From: a bacterium
GTDB taxonomy: Bacteria > Patescibacteria > ABY1 > JAGPKW01
NCBI GenBank assembly: GCA_021780535.1
Contig: JAJXYN010000011.1
Coordinates: 26,563 to 90,562, forward strand
Length of the DNA: 64,000 nucleotides
Direction of reading: 5' to 3'
Shown here one piece after another: positions 51,069-60,313 of this stretch. Made by a program: the position numbers and the translations under genes. Numbering within the stretch: position 1 is the stretch's first letter; every line of letters begins with the position of its first letter. Under the pieces are notes generated by a model, which ran no database searches, was not told the DNA's origin, and saw nothing but the letters and a program-made list of their open reading frames with translations.

Positions 51069-52388
51069 TTATTGAAGATTTAAATTTGAAATTATATTTT
51101 TCCCTTTATCTTTATAAACAACAAATACTGATTTATTATCAAAAGATATAACTTTACTGATATTATTTTTATTAGAAATAATATCTAATTCATTAACATT
51201 ATCACCAATATTTATAAGCTTAATATCATTTTCTAAAATCAATATTGCATAATTTTTAGAGTAGAAATCTATATCTAATATTTTTTGACTATATCTTGTT
51301 GTAAATTTAACACTTTTTTCTTTTCTATCATAAACATTAAATTCATAATCATTCCAAGATATTATATAGTTTTTATCTATTTTTATATTCTTTCCTGTGA
51401 TTTTTGTATAATCATTTTTGAAATCTTTAAAAATATAAAATGAGTTATTATTGTTAGACAATACAAATTCACCATCTAAATAAAGAATGTCTTGTACATC
51501 ATCCACTCCTAAATCATCATAAGAATAAACAAATCCACTACTTAAATTTTTTTCTATAATTGATGTGTTTTTGATATAAAATATATTATCATTTACATAA
51601 ACTAAATTATTTTTTTCAAATTGATCATCAATAAGCTTAACTGTGTTTGACTGTAAATCCATGCTGTATATAGATTTTCCAGATTTAATAATTATTTCAT
51701 AGTCATTAAATTCGTTCCAATAAATATTATCTATATTTTTTACAAAATTGTCTAAATTTATGAGCCTATCACTGCTTATGTTATTAAATATTGGAATCAT
51801 GTTTATATCTAAAATAAACAACTTGTCTTCCATGTTTATTAATAACTTCGTATTCCGTCTTGACCAAGATATTTTTTTAATTTGTTTACTTGTAGAATAA
51901 ACATTAAATTCTTCTTTTGTTAAAACGTCGTATATAAATATGTTATTTAATTTTGTTTCAGTATTATATCTTACATAAGATATATATTTATTATCACTTG
52001 AATAGTAAGTGTTTTCACCAAATTCATTAGCTGGCGATAGTTCTATATCTTTTAAAACCAAGTCGTAATTAACGAATGATGTTATGGATGGAGTTATTTC
52101 AACCTTTTGCTCCCATTCTTTGTACCCATTTTTTACAAGTTTTAAATTATATTCTCCTGGAGTTAATTGATTTACTATTGCTGGTGTTTTTTGATTGATT
52201 TTTTTATCATTTAGATATATCTCTGTCTTGTTTGGATTTGTATTTATATACAGACTACCTGTCTGTATAAGTCTAAAATTTTTAAAATCTATCCTGTACC
52301 CACTATAAACTATAAGCGTGAGAGCTGTTACTGATATAGACAGTGTTGTAAACAGAAAAACACTGACTAATCTTAGTTTTTTATTCAT
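51069..52388 (-). CDS. Membrane-anchored PEGA-domain beta-propeller-like protein
   Basis: 439 residues. One N-terminal helix (about 8-28) is followed by a PEGA domain (about 42-110: TNPNKTEIYLNDKKI, TPGEYNLKLVKNGYKEWEQK), a small beta fold common in envelope proteins. The remaining 320 residues consist of repeated beta-strand units with aromatic and acidic turns (SSDNKYISYVRYN, SWSRRNTKLLINMED) resembling TolB/WD-like propeller blades. The role is unknown; a surface or wall-associated scaffold is likely. Confidence 0.8.
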   Translation of the reverse strand: MNKKLRLVSVFLFTTLSISVTALTLIVYSGYRIDFKNFRLIQTGSLYINTNPNKTEIYLNDKKINQKTPAIVNQLTPGEYNLKLVKNGYKEWEQKVEITPSITSFVNYDLVLKDIELSPANEFGENTYYSSDNKYISYVRYNTETKLNNIFIYDVLTKEEFNVYSTSKQIKKISWSRRNTKLLINMEDKLFILDINMIPIFNNISSDRLINLDNFVKNIDNIYWNEFNDYEIIIKSGKSIYSMDLQSNTVKLIDDQFEKNNLVYVNDNIFYIKNTSIIEKNLSSGFVYSYDDLGVDDVQDILYLDGEFVLSNNNNSFYIFKDFKNDYTKITGKNIKIDKNYIISWNDYEFNVYDRKEKSVKFTTRYSQKILDIDFYSKNYAILILENDIKLINIGDNVNELDIISNKNNISKVISFDNKSVFVVYKDKGKNIISNLNLQ

Positions 52389-52511
52389 AAATAATTGTTA
52401 TTTTATCTAATAGAATATACAATATATTAGGTAAAAAAGCAACCCAATAAGGCAATAGAATAAGAACCGCTTTCGGCGGATGAGAATAAATAAGAATTTT
52501 TTAAATATATT

Positions 52512-53057
52512 ATGACTATTAAATATAAAATTATTTACACTAAACGTAAAAGCTTAGCAATTATTATTAAAAACGATGGCGAAGTTCATGTTAGAGCCCC
52601 AAAACACAAATTTTTTGATAGTTCTAAAATAGAAGAATTTGTTTATAGTAAAAAAGAGTGGATAGCTACTAATGTTGATAAAATGAAAAAGAACGCAAAA
52701 GAGAAAAAACCAGAGATGTCACCGAAAGAAAGAAAAGAAAAACAAAAGGAAGCTCGTGCTGTTATTTTTGACAGAGTTCAATATTATGCTGAAAAATATG
52801 GATTTAAATTTTCTAAACTAAGATTATCTAGTGCAAAAACTAGATGGGGGAGTTGTAGTGGGAATAATACTATTAGTATAAATTGGAATCTTGTTTTTGC
52901 TCCACTTGATATAATGGATTATGTTATTATTCATGAATTATGCCATACAAAACATCATAATCATTCTCAAAAATTTTGGGATGAAGTTGCAAAATATATA
53001 CCTGATTATAAAGAAAAGAGGGAATGGTTAAAAAATAATGAACATAAGATACAATAA
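52512..53057 (+). CDS. YgjP-like (DUF45/M48-type) metallopeptidase
   Basis: 181 residues. The zinc motif HELCH (His141, Glu142, His145) is followed by a downstream histidine in HSQKFWDEV. The family block RWGSCSGNNTISINWNLVFAP is intact. The N-terminal half is a basic beta domain with a charged helix (KKEWIATNVDKMKKNAKEK). These proteins are SprT-like putative proteases, probably cytoplasmic, often linked to restriction or repair loci. The substrate is unknown. Confidence 0.92.
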   Translation: MTIKYKIIYTKRKSLAIIIKNDGEVHVRAPKHKFFDSSKIEEFVYSKKEWIATNVDKMKKNAKEKKPEMSPKERKEKQKEARAVIFDRVQYYAEKYGFKFSKLRLSSAKTRWGSCSGNNTISINWNLVFAPLDIMDYVIIHELCHTKHHNHSQKFWDEVAKYIPDYKEKREWLKNNEHKIQ

Positions 53058-53089
53058 ATATAGGTGTCGCGTGTGCAACACCTATATTT
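53056..53089. terminator. Bidirectional terminator (REP-like arms)
   Basis: A 12-bp stem (53056-53067 with 53078-53089; arms around TATAGGTGT and ACACCTATA) lies between the converging YgjP and ABC-F genes. The TAGGTG/CACCTA arms resemble the RAYT palindrome. Confidence 0.8.
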
Positions 53090-53090
53090 A

Positions 53091-54554
53091 TTATAGTTTA
53101 TTTAATTCTAATCTTCTTGTTATTTGAATTTGTCTTACAAAATCGTCCATGTGGCTAACTATCACAACTGCTCCGTCATAATTATTTATAGCTTCTGCTA
53201 TTACTGGAATGTGTCTAAAATTTATGTGATTTGTTGGTTCGTCAAATATTATGAGCCCAGGCTCCTCTAATACTAGCTTTGCAAAAGCTAGTAAACCTTT
53301 CTGACCTTCTGACAAGTCTCCGATTTTTTTACCCATAAATTCTCCTGATAGTAAAAATCCAGCAGCTATTGATCTTAGATCTTGCTCTGTCATTCCTTCT
53401 TGTAAAGATTCTTTTAATGAATCAAATACTATCTGATCATATTTTAAATTAGAAAAATCTTGTGTATAGTATCCTATTTTTACATCTTTACCAATCTCTA
53501 TACCAGGGACATTACCTTTTGCTATTCTTTTTAATAAAGTTGTTTTTCCCATACCGTTTGGACCAGAAATAAGAAGCTTATCTCCTTTGTATAATTCTGT
53601 CGGAACGATTAATTTTTTATCAATTACTTTATGATTTTCCATTATAGAAAGATGTTCTATTTTTAATACACAACTTCCTATATCTTCTTGAACTGGAATT
53701 ATAAAATCTCTAATAGTTCTGTCTTCTTTTCTAACGTCCACCATTGAATTTTCTGCTTCTTCTGCTTCTTCTCTAAGTTTTTTAGCAAGAGCACGAAGAT
53801 TTCCTCCTTTGTGAGCAAAGAAATTAGCCTTTTCTTTTCTATCTTTTATTTGTTTTACTAAACGAGCATTTTGCATTACATCTTTTTCTATTTTATTTTG
53901 TATTTGTTCAACTACATCAAAATAATTCCCAACATATTGGTCTATTGTTTTTGTATATACATCAAGATAGATAACCCCATCTGTAAATGAGTTTAAGAAA
54001 TCTGCATCATGAGAAATTACTAATACCGTTTTTTCGTACATTAATAAAAATGTAACCAAATGACCAATTCCATCTGCATCTAAATTGTTTGTCGGCTCAT
54101 CTAAAAGTAATATATCTGGACTTTGCATAAGAGAGTAGGTAAGTAATAATCTAGCTTGTTGTCCACCTGACATGTCTTTTAATTTTTTATCTACTGGCAA
54201 GGTTAAATTAACAGCATTCATGGATTCTTTAACTTTTACTATATAATTATAAGGAACATCATCACCAAATGTTTGTTTAAGGTATTCCTCAATTGTTAAT
54301 TCTAAATCTTTTTTATCTATCACTTGTTTTGCAATACCTATTGTACAGTTTTTATCTATGTTTATCTTACCAGCTTTTGGTTTTACTTCTCCTGTAATAA
54401 GCTTAAAAATAGTGCTTTTTCCAGCACCGTTTTGTCCCATTAAAGTTATTTTTGATCCATTTCTAATAGAAAAATTAGCCTCGGTCAAAACTGGCTTTTT
54501 TTCAACATATTCATAATCAACATTATAAAATCTTAACACTACATTATTATCCAT
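53091..54554 (-). CDS. ABC-F ribosome-associated ATPase
   Basis: 487 residues with two ABC domains and no membrane region. First domain: Walker A MGQNGAGKST, signature SGGQQARLL, Walker B LLLDEPTNNLD. Second domain: GPNGMGKTTLL, signature SEGQKGLLAF and FDEPTNH. The linker between them is a charged helical hairpin (about 205-280), the part that reaches the ribosomal P-site tRNA in EttA/Uup-type factors. The family resolves stalled translation or protects against antibiotics. The domain 2 signature (LSEGQKG) departs from LSGGQ. Confidence 0.93.
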   Translation of the reverse strand: MDNNVVLRFYNVDYEYVEKKPVLTEANFSIRNGSKITLMGQNGAGKSTIFKLITGEVKPKAGKINIDKNCTIGIAKQVIDKKDLELTIEEYLKQTFGDDVPYNYIVKVKESMNAVNLTLPVDKKLKDMSGGQQARLLLTYSLMQSPDILLLDEPTNNLDADGIGHLVTFLLMYEKTVLVISHDADFLNSFTDGVIYLDVYTKTIDQYVGNYFDVVEQIQNKIEKDVMQNARLVKQIKDRKEKANFFAHKGGNLRALAKKLREEAEEAENSMVDVRKEDRTIRDFIIPVQEDIGSCVLKIEHLSIMENHKVIDKKLIVPTELYKGDKLLISGPNGMGKTTLLKRIAKGNVPGIEIGKDVKIGYYTQDFSNLKYDQIVFDSLKESLQEGMTEQDLRSIAAGFLLSGEFMGKKIGDLSEGQKGLLAFAKLVLEEPGLIIFDEPTNHINFRHIPVIAEAINNYDGAVVIVSHMDDFVRQIQITRRLELNKL

Positions 54555-54814
54555 GTTATTTTTTAACTTAAAAATTTATTTAGAAAAAAATAAATTGAGA
54601 AAATATGAGATACACAAAATCTCGTTCGTTCTCATTCATTCTCAACCTCTCATTCATTCTTTTCAATGGATTTTAGCATAAAAAATAGAATATTGCAATT
54701 TAAATGTAACATTTTTATAAATTTGTAGTACTATAATTTAGATTAAAAAAAGGTCGTTTGAATAAATTATTTTTAATTTTGTTTAATTTAACTAAAATAA
54801 CTAAAATAAAATAT

Positions 54815-55537
54815 ATGAAAAGAACATTACCAATAATATTATCATCTATTGCATTATTATCTTCAACTACATTTGCTTTTGCTGATACAACTACTCCAAC
54901 TACTACCGACACAACAACAGTTGCCCCAACTACGACTTCAACTACTACCACTACAACATTAAGCCAAAAAAGAGCTGCTGCAAAGGCTAAAGCTGATGCT
55001 GCAAAACAAGCTTATCAACAAAAATTAGCTGCTACAAAACAAGCTTATCAACAAAAATTAGCTGCTATAAAAGCTAAAGCTGATGCTGCAAAACAAGCTA
55101 GACAAGAAAAATTAGCTGCTACAAAAGCACAAAGAGCTCAAGCTCTTCAAGCTAAGTTGACCATTAATGCTAGTGCTGTAGAAACTAGAGACAATGCATT
55201 GATTAGTGCAATACAAAATTATAGTGCTTCTATAGTTTCTGCATTGCAAACTAGATTATCAGACCAAAAAGCCGCTTTAACATTAACAGATACAAAAGCT
55301 AGAGCACAAGCATGGAAAGATTCTTGGAATAAATTTAGAACTGCTGAAAAAGCTGCAAATCAAAAATTAAATGCTGACAGAAAAGCAGCTAACGATGCTT
55401 GGAACAATGCTGTGAAGGCTTCAAATGATCAATTTAAAAAGGATATGCAAGTTAATGCAGAAGCTACAGTTCCATCAGATACAACAAATACTGTAAGCCC
55501 TACTACTACTATTGATACAACTACAACAACTAAATAG
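54815..55537 (+). CDS. Secreted Ala/Lys/Gln-rich coiled-coil protein
   Basis: 240 residues from the ATG at 54815; the frame is open to a TTG at 54758, but the later ATG gives a clean signal peptide (MKRTLPIILSSIALLSSTTF, cut near AFA). A threonine-rich stretch follows, then a helical region with internal repeats (AAKQAYQQKLAATKQAYQQK and AAKQARQEKLAATKAQRAQ), then a second threonine-rich tail. A consensus -10 lies at 54732-54737. It is probably a surface or periplasmic coiled-coil rod. Similar proteins occur in small-genome lineages without known function. Confidence 0.7.
   Translation: MKRTLPIILSSIALLSSTTFAFADTTTPTTTDTTTVAPTTTSTTTTTTLSQKRAAAKAKADAAKQAYQQKLAATKQAYQQKLAAIKAKADAAKQARQEKLAATKAQRAQALQAKLTINASAVETRDNALISAIQNYSASIVSALQTRLSDQKAALTLTDTKARAQAWKDSWNKFRTAEKAANQKLNADRKAANDAWNNAVKASNDQFKKDMQVNAEATVPSDTTNTVSPTTTIDTTTTTK
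54983..55120 (+). repeat. Internal tandem repeats in the coiled-coil gene
   Basis: Units around GCTGCAAAACAAGCTTATCA and AAAAATTAGCTGCTAC recur three to four times, encoding the AAKQAYQQKLAA-type repeats. Confidence 0.7.
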
Positions 55538-55575
55538 TGTAATGTAATAGATATTAGTGATAATATTTTAAATGC

Positions 55576-55601
55576 AAAAACCACCATTAATGGTGGTTTT
55601 T
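55576..55601 (+). terminator. Terminator after the coiled-coil gene
   Basis: Perfect inverted repeat AAAAACCACCA / TGGTGGTTTTT around a 4-nt loop. Confidence 0.9.
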
Positions 55602-55626
55602 TGTAAATATATTCATTTTTATACTC

Positions 55627-55655
55627 TTGCAATATTTAAAATAAATTGCTATAAT
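55627..55655 (+). promoter_or_regulatory. tRNA-Glu promoter
   Basis: TTGCAA (55627-55632), 17-nt spacer, consensus TATAAT (55650-55655), 20 bases before the mature tRNA. Confidence 0.75.
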
Positions 55656-55674
55656 CTACTGTGCTTAGTTAAAT

Positions 55675-55749
55675 GGCCCTATCGTATAGCGGTTAGTACT
55701 CGAGGTTTTCATCCTTGCAACCGGGGTTCGACTCCCCGTGGGGCTACCA
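55675..55749 (+). tRNA. tRNA-Glu (anticodon TTC)
   Basis: A 75-nt cloverleaf including an encoded CCA. The acceptor arms GGCCCTA and TGGGGCT pair with a terminal G-T. The anticodon stem is CGAGG/CCTTG with loop TTTTCAT (anticodon TTC). The T arm is CGGGG/CCCCG around TTCGACT. It reads GAA/GAG codons. It stands alone with its own promoter. Confidence 0.96.
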
Positions 55750-55878
55750 AATAAAAACAAAGAAAAAATATAACGAAAATAATAAAACAAAAAAAATGAA
55801 ATCATGGTAATGATTTTCTTTTTATTTTATTAAATATATGCTAAAATATAACTAATATTAAAATTAAAAAGAACAAAA

Positions 55879-56457
55879 ATGCCAGAAGAAATCAATCGAT
55901 CTCCAAATTTAGAAAACAATACAAATAACAATAATGCAAACGATATTTTTAAACAAGATATAATAGCAACACCAGAACCTAATATAAAACAAAATTTTGA
56001 AAATAAATTAGAACAAAAAAAAGATCAAAACATAGAAACTGGCCTTGGGAAAACTATTGAAAAAATTAATCCAAACATTAGTACCACTTCTTCTAATACA
56101 AATCAATCCAACACCACCGAAAATCAACCAAAAATAAACAATGACGATCTTGAACTTGAAAAAACTATTGAAGATATTCTTGGCAATGATTTGTCAAAAG
56201 TTTATGAATCTTTAAACGAAACTGACAAAAAAAAATTCAAAGAAAGCCAACACGAAACATCTATAAAAATAATAGCTGTACTAAAATCTGTGGGTGGAAA
56301 TATAAAAAAGGCTATAAAAAATATATTTACAATTGTTTATAAGTGGATGAATTCTTTGAAAAATATAAAAAACAGGGCTTTTATAGAAAAGATTACAAAA
56401 TTAAAAGTTGAAAAAATATTACAAACACAAGAAGAAGATGATGATTTTAATAAATAA
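55879..56457 (+). CDS. Hydrophilic Asn/Lys-rich hypothetical protein
   Basis: 192 residues, not recognised. The first 100 residues are low-complexity and disordered (Asn, Thr, Glu, Gln). The second half contains a helical domain (LELEKTIEDILGNDLSKVYE, then KKFKESQHETSIKIIAVLK) with an amphipathic basic helix. It lies 11 bases before the VirB4/TraD-like ATPase on the same strand, so it is probably a partner of that system. Confidence 0.65.
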   Translation: MPEEINRSPNLENNTNNNNANDIFKQDIIATPEPNIKQNFENKLEQKKDQNIETGLGKTIEKINPNISTTSSNTNQSNTTENQPKINNDDLELEKTIEDILGNDLSKVYESLNETDKKKFKESQHETSIKIIAVLKSVGGNIKKAIKNIFTIVYKWMNSLKNIKNRAFIEKITKLKVEKILQTQEEDDDFNK

Positions 56458-56468
56458 AATTTAATAAA

Positions 56469-59111
56469 ATGGAAATAAGTTTTTCAAATGGTGATATAGG
56501 CTTGTTTATAAATTATGTATTATCTATATACAACAAAATTAAAGAAACAGTTCCTTTTTTGGATAATATTATTATTTTTTTAATAATAGCTGGAATTATT
56601 ATTATTATATTTCAACAAATTCAATCCTTTTTTAAATATATAAACAAACTAGGAAATAATTTTCAAACAAAAGTATATAGAGCAACAATACCAAAGACAT
56701 TAAAAGAAAACGACCCAAATAGTAAAAAAGATGTTAAAACAATATTAGCTGGATTTGAATTATTTTTTTACAATATGGCTGGAGTTTCTGCTGAAGGTAA
56801 AGGTTTTTGGAATAAATTTAAATATGCTTTCAAAGAAAGAAGTGATCATTTTTCAATAGAAATAATAACAGATAGAGAGGGTTTAATAAGTTTTTATTTT
56901 TGTGTTCCAGAAAAATTAGATATTTTATTGAGACAACAAATAACTGGAGTTTGGCCAGATGTTTTTATAGAAGAAATGGCTGATTATAATATTTTTGACC
57001 CAGATAATGAATCTTTAGCTGCAGAAATATCTTTAAAAAAAGATTATACGTTTCCTATAAAAACATATTCTCAATTTGAAACAGATCCTTTTGACATGGT
57101 ACTTAATTCAATGAGCAAGTTTTCAAAAACTGATGGAATTGTTTTTCAAATATTAGTTAGATCAGCTAAACCAGAATGGAGAAACATGGGGAAAAAACTT
57201 GCCAGTCTAATTAATGAAGGTAGAAGTATTGATAAAGCCTTAAAAGAATTAAAAGGTTCAAATAAATTTACGAAAGAACTATTATCAATGTTTTATGCTG
57301 GTGTTGGTAAAGAAGAAACTGATAAATTTAGTCCTAAAAAATTATCACCCGCAGAAGATGAAGTGGTTAAAGCAATTGAAAACAAGATAAACAAACCTGG
57401 AATGGATGTTAATATTAGAGTTGTGGTGTCTGGGAATGAAAAGAATAAAGAAGCGTTAAAAAAGAAATTGCAGAACATATTAGATTCTTTTTACCAATAT
57501 GGAAATTATGGTTTATTAAATAGTTTTAAATTTAATATACCAAAATCAAAATACGCACAAAATGCGTTAATAAAAGATATTGTATTTAGAAATTTTAAAG
57601 AAGTTGGAAGTTATGTATTATCATCTGAAGAATTAACAACCTTATTTCATTTACCACTATCTACTGCCGATACCCCAAATATAAGATGGCTACTTGCTAG
57701 AACTGCCCCAGCTACTTTTGTTAGTCCTGCAAATGGTACTATTCTCGGTACGAATACTTTTAGGGGTATTACTAAAGAAATTAAAATATCTCCAGAAGAT
57801 AGAATGAGACATATGTATATTATTGGAAAATCTGGTGTTGGTAAAACAAACATCATGAAAGATATGGTAGTACAAGACATAATTAATGGTGACGGCGCTT
57901 GTATTATAGATCCACATGGAGATTTTGCAGAAAATGTATTGTCTTATGTTCCAAAAGAAAGAGCAGAAGATGTTATTTATTTTGATCCGTCTGATTTAGA
58001 AAGACCTTTTGGATTAAATCTTTATGAGTTTGATGAAAATCATCCTGAACAAAAAACTCTTGTCGTAAATCAATTCATAGAAATGTTATATACAATGTAT
58101 AGTAAAGAGCAAATAGGTGGACCAATGTTTGAATATTATACAAAAAACGCACTACTTCTTAATATGGAAGATCCTGAATCTGGCAATACAATGATAGAAA
58201 TCGCTAAAGTTATGGCCCAAGATGATTTTAGAAAAATGAAACTTTCAAAATGCAAAGATCCTATTGTTAGGGATTTTTGGGTAAAAGAAGCTGAAAAAGC
58301 TGGCGGAGATGCTGCTCTTGCTAATATTGTTCCATACATTACTAGTAAATTGAATCAATTTATTACCAATGAATATATGAGAAATATTATTGGCCAACAA
58401 AAAAGTACTTTAAATTTTGATGAAATAATGAATACTAAGAAAATACTTATTTGTAACTTTGCAAAAGGTAAAATAGGCGATATGAATTCTCAACTCTTAG
58501 GTCTTATTGTCACTGGCAGACTGCTTATTACTGCATTAAAGAGAACTGATTTAGATCCAAAAGATAGATATCCATTCTTTTTATATATTGATGAATGTCA
58601 AAACTTCTTAACTCCTGCTATTACAACAATACTTGCCGAAGCTCGTAAATATGGACTTAGTCTAAATCTTGCTAATCAGTTTATTACTCAACTTGTAAAA
58701 AATAATGATACAACTATCAAAGATGGTATATTTGGTAACGCTGGTACTATTATAGCTTATCGTATTAGTACAGAAGATGCTGAATATATGGAAAAAGTAA
58801 TGGCTCCTATTTTTACAAAAAATGATTTAGAAAATGCACCAAGTTTAGTTGCTTGCGCTAAAACATTGATAAATAATTCTGCAACTAAACCATTTACTTT
58901 GGTATCTAGGAAATATTGGGAAATCTATGGACAACCAACATCGCCAGAATTACTTGAAAAAGCTAATTATTTTAAAGAATTATCAAGATTAAAATATGGA
59001 AGACCTAGAGATATTGTAAATAAAGAAATAATGGAAAGATTAGGGTTTGGTGGAAAAACTGATACTAGCGAAAACATAGAGGATGAGCTTGATAAATTGT
59101 TTGGCAAATAA
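56469..59111 (+). CDS. Membrane-anchored VirB4/TraD-like (HerA/FtsK superfamily) ATPase
   Basis: 880 residues. One N-terminal membrane helix (about 35-55), then an N-terminal domain of about 380 residues, then a RecA-like motor: Walker A GKSGVGKT (about 454-461), DPHGDFAENVLSYVP, and Walker B FFLYIDECQNFL (about 703-714) with the following helix RKYGLSLNLANQFITQL typical of TraG/TraD coupling proteins. Such ATPases pump DNA or protein across membranes. In CPR-type genomes a single-copy gene of this kind is common and its cargo unknown. No other conjugation genes are in the window, so a chromosomal role is more likely than an integrated element. Confidence 0.85.
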   Translation: MEISFSNGDIGLFINYVLSIYNKIKETVPFLDNIIIFLIIAGIIIIIFQQIQSFFKYINKLGNNFQTKVYRATIPKTLKENDPNSKKDVKTILAGFELFFYNMAGVSAEGKGFWNKFKYAFKERSDHFSIEIITDREGLISFYFCVPEKLDILLRQQITGVWPDVFIEEMADYNIFDPDNESLAAEISLKKDYTFPIKTYSQFETDPFDMVLNSMSKFSKTDGIVFQILVRSAKPEWRNMGKKLASLINEGRSIDKALKELKGSNKFTKELLSMFYAGVGKEETDKFSPKKLSPAEDEVVKAIENKINKPGMDVNIRVVVSGNEKNKEALKKKLQNILDSFYQYGNYGLLNSFKFNIPKSKYAQNALIKDIVFRNFKEVGSYVLSSEELTTLFHLPLSTADTPNIRWLLARTAPATFVSPANGTILGTNTFRGITKEIKISPEDRMRHMYIIGKSGVGKTNIMKDMVVQDIINGDGACIIDPHGDFAENVLSYVPKERAEDVIYFDPSDLERPFGLNLYEFDENHPEQKTLVVNQFIEMLYTMYSKEQIGGPMFEYYTKNALLLNMEDPESGNTMIEIAKVMAQDDFRKMKLSKCKDPIVRDFWVKEAEKAGGDAALANIVPYITSKLNQFITNEYMRNIIGQQKSTLNFDEIMNTKKILICNFAKGKIGDMNSQLLGLIVTGRLLITALKRTDLDPKDRYPFFLYIDECQNFLTPAITTILAEARKYGLSLNLANQFITQLVKNNDTTIKDGIFGNAGTIIAYRISTEDAEYMEKVMAPIFTKNDLENAPSLVACAKTLINNSATKPFTLVSRKYWEIYGQPTSPELLEKANYFKELSRLKYGRPRDIVNKEIMERLGFGGKTDTSENIEDELDKLFGK

Positions 59112-59156
59112 TTTGTAAGTACGCAATTAATTACACTTGCTATAATTTATTTAATA

Positions 59157-59185
59157 TTGACTTAAATTAAATAAAACTGTAAAAT
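59157..59185 (+). promoter_or_regulatory. Promoter of the zinc-ribbon / L25 operon
   Basis: TTGACT (59157-59162), 17-nt spacer, TAAAAT (59180-59185), upstream of the gene at 59229. Confidence 0.6.
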
Positions 59186-59228
59186 GTTACAACTAATTAG
59201 GTGATTTTCTTGCTTAATTTAAAAAAAT

Positions 59229-59552
59229 ATGATAAATAATAATTTTAATGATATTGCATTACAATTAATAAAATCATCTGCTACTTGTCCTATTTGCGCG
59301 TCAGGGATGAACTCTAATAAAAAAGCTCAGACTATTTCTGCTCAGATACTAGATAGAAGTGATGATAAAAGCATTTTTTATTTAAAATGCAATAATTGTA
59401 AAGCATCAATGATTTCAATTATCTCTACAACATCAGATAATAATGGAAATGCGGTTGTGTTTATGACTGACTTAACGCCAGGAGAAATTTCTAAATTTAG
59501 AAGACAGCAACCAATAAGCATAAAAGATGTTAATGAAATGCAAAATATATAA
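59229..59552 (+). CDS. Small zinc-ribbon-like hypothetical protein
   Basis: 107 residues. Two CxxC pairs, CPIC (near residue 20) and CNNC (near 56), flank a beta-like segment and form a probable zinc ribbon. The C-terminal part (TDLTPGEISKFRRQQPISIKDVNEM) is polar. The family is not recognised. It is co-transcribed with rplY, 23 bases downstream, which hints at a translation or nucleic-acid-related role. Confidence 0.7.
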   Translation: MINNNFNDIALQLIKSSATCPICASGMNSNKKAQTISAQILDRSDDKSIFYLKCNNCKASMISIISTTSDNNGNAVVFMTDLTPGEISKFRRQQPISIKDVNEMQNI

Positions 59553-59575
59553 TAATTTAAAAAGTAATCAATATT

Positions 59576-60295
59576 ATGCCAGTTAAAAACGAAACACAAA
59601 AAAGCTTTTCACTTGCCGGTCAATCTAGAGAATCTAGCAGAGTAGCAAATGAAATGTTAAAAAAAGAAAATAAAATTCCAGCTGTTATCTATGGAAAAGA
59701 TTTTCCTAATATAAATATTTCTATAAGATCATCTGAATTTGAAAAAGTTTATAAAGAAGCTAAAAGAAGTTCTTTTATTGATTTGATTATTAATGAAAAA
59801 GAACATTACAATGTATTGTGTCACGGAACTCAAACTGACTATACTGGTAAAATTATTCATGCTGATTTTTATAAAATAAATGAAAAAGAAGAAGTAACTG
59901 TTGATATTTCTCTTAATTTTATAGGAGAAGCTCCTGCTAAAAAAATTGGACTTAATGTTCTTTTCCAAACTACTTTTATAAAAGTTAAATGTTTGCCAAA
60001 AAATTTAGTTTCTTCTATTGATGTAGATATTTCTAAATTAGAAGTAGCTGAGCAAAATATTAAAATTTCTGACTTAGTGTTACCAAAAAATTTAGTTGTC
60101 TTAAATCATAGTGATGAAATTGTTGCTATAGTTAAATTGGCTGCTGAAATGGATGTTAAAATTGATAATACTGATAACAACATAGCTGCCCAACAAGCTG
60201 CTGAAGCTGCTGCCAAAGAAGCTGCTGCAGAAGAGGCTTCTAAAGACGCTACTAAAGAAACTCCTGCAAAAAATAATAAAGAAGATAAAAAATAA
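59576..60295 (+). CDS. rplY: 50S ribosomal protein L25/Ctc
   Basis: 239 residues, the long CTC form. The N-terminal 5S rRNA-binding domain (SRVANEMLKKENKIPAVIYG, near residues 20-39) and the C-terminal TL5-type beta domain (GEAPAKKIGLNVLFQTTFIKV) are present. An Ala/Glu/Lys-rich disordered tail follows (from about 200). L25 binds 5S rRNA in the central protuberance; CTC forms are also linked to stress. Confidence 0.95.
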   Translation: MPVKNETQKSFSLAGQSRESSRVANEMLKKENKIPAVIYGKDFPNINISIRSSEFEKVYKEAKRSSFIDLIINEKEHYNVLCHGTQTDYTGKIIHADFYKINEKEEVTVDISLNFIGEAPAKKIGLNVLFQTTFIKVKCLPKNLVSSIDVDISKLEVAEQNIKISDLVLPKNLVVLNHSDEIVAIVKLAAEMDVKIDNTDNNIAAQQAAEAAAKEAAAEEASKDATKETPAKNNKEDKK

Positions 60296-60313
60296 TTTTT
60301 CTTAAACTAAATT

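Noticed and set aside
54983..55120. CRISPR-like direct repeats
   Set aside because: The repeats are in-frame Ala/Lys/Gln coding repeats of a coiled-coil protein without spacers. No cas genes are present.
56469..59111. Integrated conjugative element signalled by the VirB4/TraD-like ATPase
   Set aside because: There is no relaxase, other type IV secretion genes, integrase or attachment repeats around it; flanking genes are a tRNA and ribosomal protein genes on separate promoters.
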